Below are positions 42,151-43,031 of a stretch of 43,031 nt of DNA, piece by piece. Below the pieces are notes generated by a model. The model worked only from the letters and a program-made list of their open reading frames with translations, made no database searches and was not told where the DNA came from. This DNA is from Phycisphaerales bacterium. GTDB taxonomy: Bacteria; Planctomycetota; Phycisphaerae; Phycisphaerales; SM1A02. The position numbers and the translations under genes are program-made. The DNA lies in contig SIAP01000016.1 in NCBI GenBank assembly GCA_009691725.1, positions 1 to 43,031 on the forward strand, in the 5' to 3' direction. Every line of letters starts with the position of its first letter. The stretch's first letter is position 1.

Positions 42151-42672
42151 TCAGCGCACTGCGCTGCACAGGATCCGCCAACTTTGCTCGAGCGAATCTG
42201 GCACAACACGAATCGCGCCGATCGTCGCCATGAAATTCGTGTCACCGCCCCATCGTGGAACGACATGCACATGCAGATGCTCTGGCAGTCCAGCACCCGC
42301 AGACCGTCCCTGATTGAGCCCAACATTCACACCTTGTGGGTGCAATGCGCGTTCGACCAATTCGACCGCGGTATCGACGAGCGTCCACAATTGTGCGCGC
42401 TGCGATGGCTGATAGTCCATCAGCGAAGGACGCGGATCTGCGAGCGCAATGAGCAAATGACCGTTGGCATAGGGATATCGATTCAGCATGATGAGTCCGT
42501 GATCATTCCGATAGACGAGATAGTGCGCCTGTGGGTGGTCAATGTCATCCCATGCAGCGCGCAGGAAATTGCGCTCGACGCGTGTTCCAGAGACGCGCAG
42601 ATCGGTCTGCGCGGCTTCGAGTTCGCGCAAGTAGGCCATTCGCCAAGGAGCCCAAAGATTCTGATGCGTCAT
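42151..42672 (-). CDS. HIT family protein (Ap4A phosphorylase-like)
   Basis: A 173-residue nucleotide-binding protein of the histidine triad superfamily, which hydrolyse or phosphorolyse nucleotide phosphates such as Ap4A. The triad H-L-H-V-H-V-V-P is at residues 132-139, preceded by G-A-G-L-P-E and followed by R-W-G-G-D-T-N-F-M, as in the Ap4A phosphorylase subgroup. The N-terminus L-W-A-P-W-R-M-A-Y also fits that group. The ATG at 42672 is where similarity begins. It is 29 bp downstream of the ABC-2 permease stop and 22 bp upstream of the transporter start, so the genes are probably co-transcribed. Confidence 0.88.
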   Translation of the reverse strand: MTHQNLWAPWRMAYLRELEAAQTDLRVSGTRVERNFLRAAWDDIDHPQAHYLVYRNDHGLIMLNRYPYANGHLLIALADPRPSLMDYQPSQRAQLWTLVDTAVELVERALHPQGVNVGLNQGRSAGAGLPEHLHVHVVPRWGGDTNFMATIGAIRVVPDSLEQSWRILCSAVR

Positions 42673-42701
42673 GGTCGCGATCGTAGAAGGGGTGCGGGCA
42701 T

Positions 42702-43031
42702 TCAGCGCGCCCTTGCCCATCGCAGCAGTTCCATCGGAGTCGGGGGCTTTCCCTGCATGAGCACTCCGATGCGAAAGACCCGTCCCGCCAACCACACGAG
42801 TACGCAAGTTCCAGCCGCATTGACGAGCAGCGCGGTGACGATTTGCCATCCAGGAATCTGCTCGACTGCGCCCGTTGTTCGCAGAACCATAATGAATGGA
42901 CCAATCGGCGGGATGAAACTTGCTACCGTCGCGAGCCATCCCGTGGGGTTCTCCGAGATTGGCAGCCAGAGGATCAGTGGGATGAACATGATCGTCATCG
43001 CAGGACCGATGAGTGATTGTGCCTCGCGCAG
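42702..43031 (-). CDS. ABC-2 type transporter permease, C-terminal part (cut by window end)
   Basis: The visible 109 residues are the end of an ABC-2 permease. They start L-R-E-A-Q-S-L-I-G-P-A-M, the hallmark of the NatB/YhaP-like subgroup, followed by membrane segments I-L-W-L-P, I-P-P-I-G-P-F-I-M-V-L-R and V-T-A-L-L-V-N-A-A-G. The tail is basic. Proteins of this subgroup export sodium or other small solutes with a separate ATPase, which is expected upstream beyond the window. The gene continues past 43031. Confidence 0.85.
   Translation of the reverse strand: MREAQSLIGPAMTIMFIPLILWLPISENPTGWLATVASFIPPIGPFIMVLRTTGAVEQIPGWQIVTALLVNAAGTCVLVWLAGRVFRIGVLMQGKPPTPMELLRWARAR

Noticed and set aside
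42129-42326. N-terminal extension of the MFS transporter
   Set aside because: It overlaps the HIT gene, including its conserved C-terminal coding, and a GTG with a good ribosome binding site lies downstream.

Overview
The window is a GC-rich bacterial chromosome segment dominated by housekeeping genes, with no prophage, insertion sequence, CRISPR array, rRNA or tRNA that I can recognise. Several traits point to a planctomycete, most likely the Phycisphaerae: a secreted protein ending in a PEP-CTERM-like tail of the form VPAPGA-hydrophobic-SRRRR, a prepilin-like protein with an H-X9-D signature, an STN-like protein with a glycine-rich tail, and unusually large RNase E and RseP homologues. This placement is inference, since no rRNA is present.

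Layout. At the left edge lie smpB (+) and a leftward block 10.1-0.8 kb: ptsI, then rne, dxr (ispC), rseP and a short-chain dehydrogenase. The last four are tightly spaced or overlapping and probably one operon. Next come a secreted PEP-CTERM-like protein (+), leftward dnaK behind a near-perfect sigma-54-type promoter, a HAL2/CysQ-like phosphatase with a membrane-anchored EEP-fold protein (+), and a leftward pseudopilin. The 358-bp gap before the ECF sigma/anti-sigma pair (16.4-18.1 kb, +) holds three consecutive RNA-hairpin candidates. An ABC-F ATPase (-) faces a rightward pair: a small anchored protein and a class IV aminotransferase. Then follow dnaE (+) convergent with pdxH and a NYN-domain protein (-), and a rightward rpsU-rsfS-hydrolase operon convergent with trmB and a double zinc-ribbon protein (-). 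A histidine kinase and a lone MacB-type permease are rightward. A leftward set of three envelope proteins (secreted repeat protein, STN-like protein, GT-C glycosyltransferase) covers 38.5-33.6 kb. The right edge is leftward: ABC-2 permease (cut by the window end), HIT protein, MFS transporter and rpsA.

How the genes fit together. Translation and RNA metabolism dominate: SmpB (ribosome rescue), RNase E/G, bS1, bS21, RsfS, TrmB and an ABC-F protein. Isoprenoid synthesis (dxr) is coupled to intramembrane proteolysis (rseP), a pairing common in bacteria. The genome packs convergent genes tightly: stop codons share a CTAG palindrome in one place, and coding regions overlap by 39 and 128 bp in two others. 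Five genes carry in-frame tandem repeats of 12, 15 or 18 bp, so short repeat expansion looks like a recurrent way of growing low-complexity protein tails here.

No complete unknown defence or mobile system was found. The most interesting items are the sigma-54-like dnaK promoter, the RGG-like tail on bS21, a class IV aminotransferase lacking the cofactor-binding glutamate, the hairpin cluster upstream of the ECF sigma gene, and the duplicated zinc-ribbon protein next to trmB.
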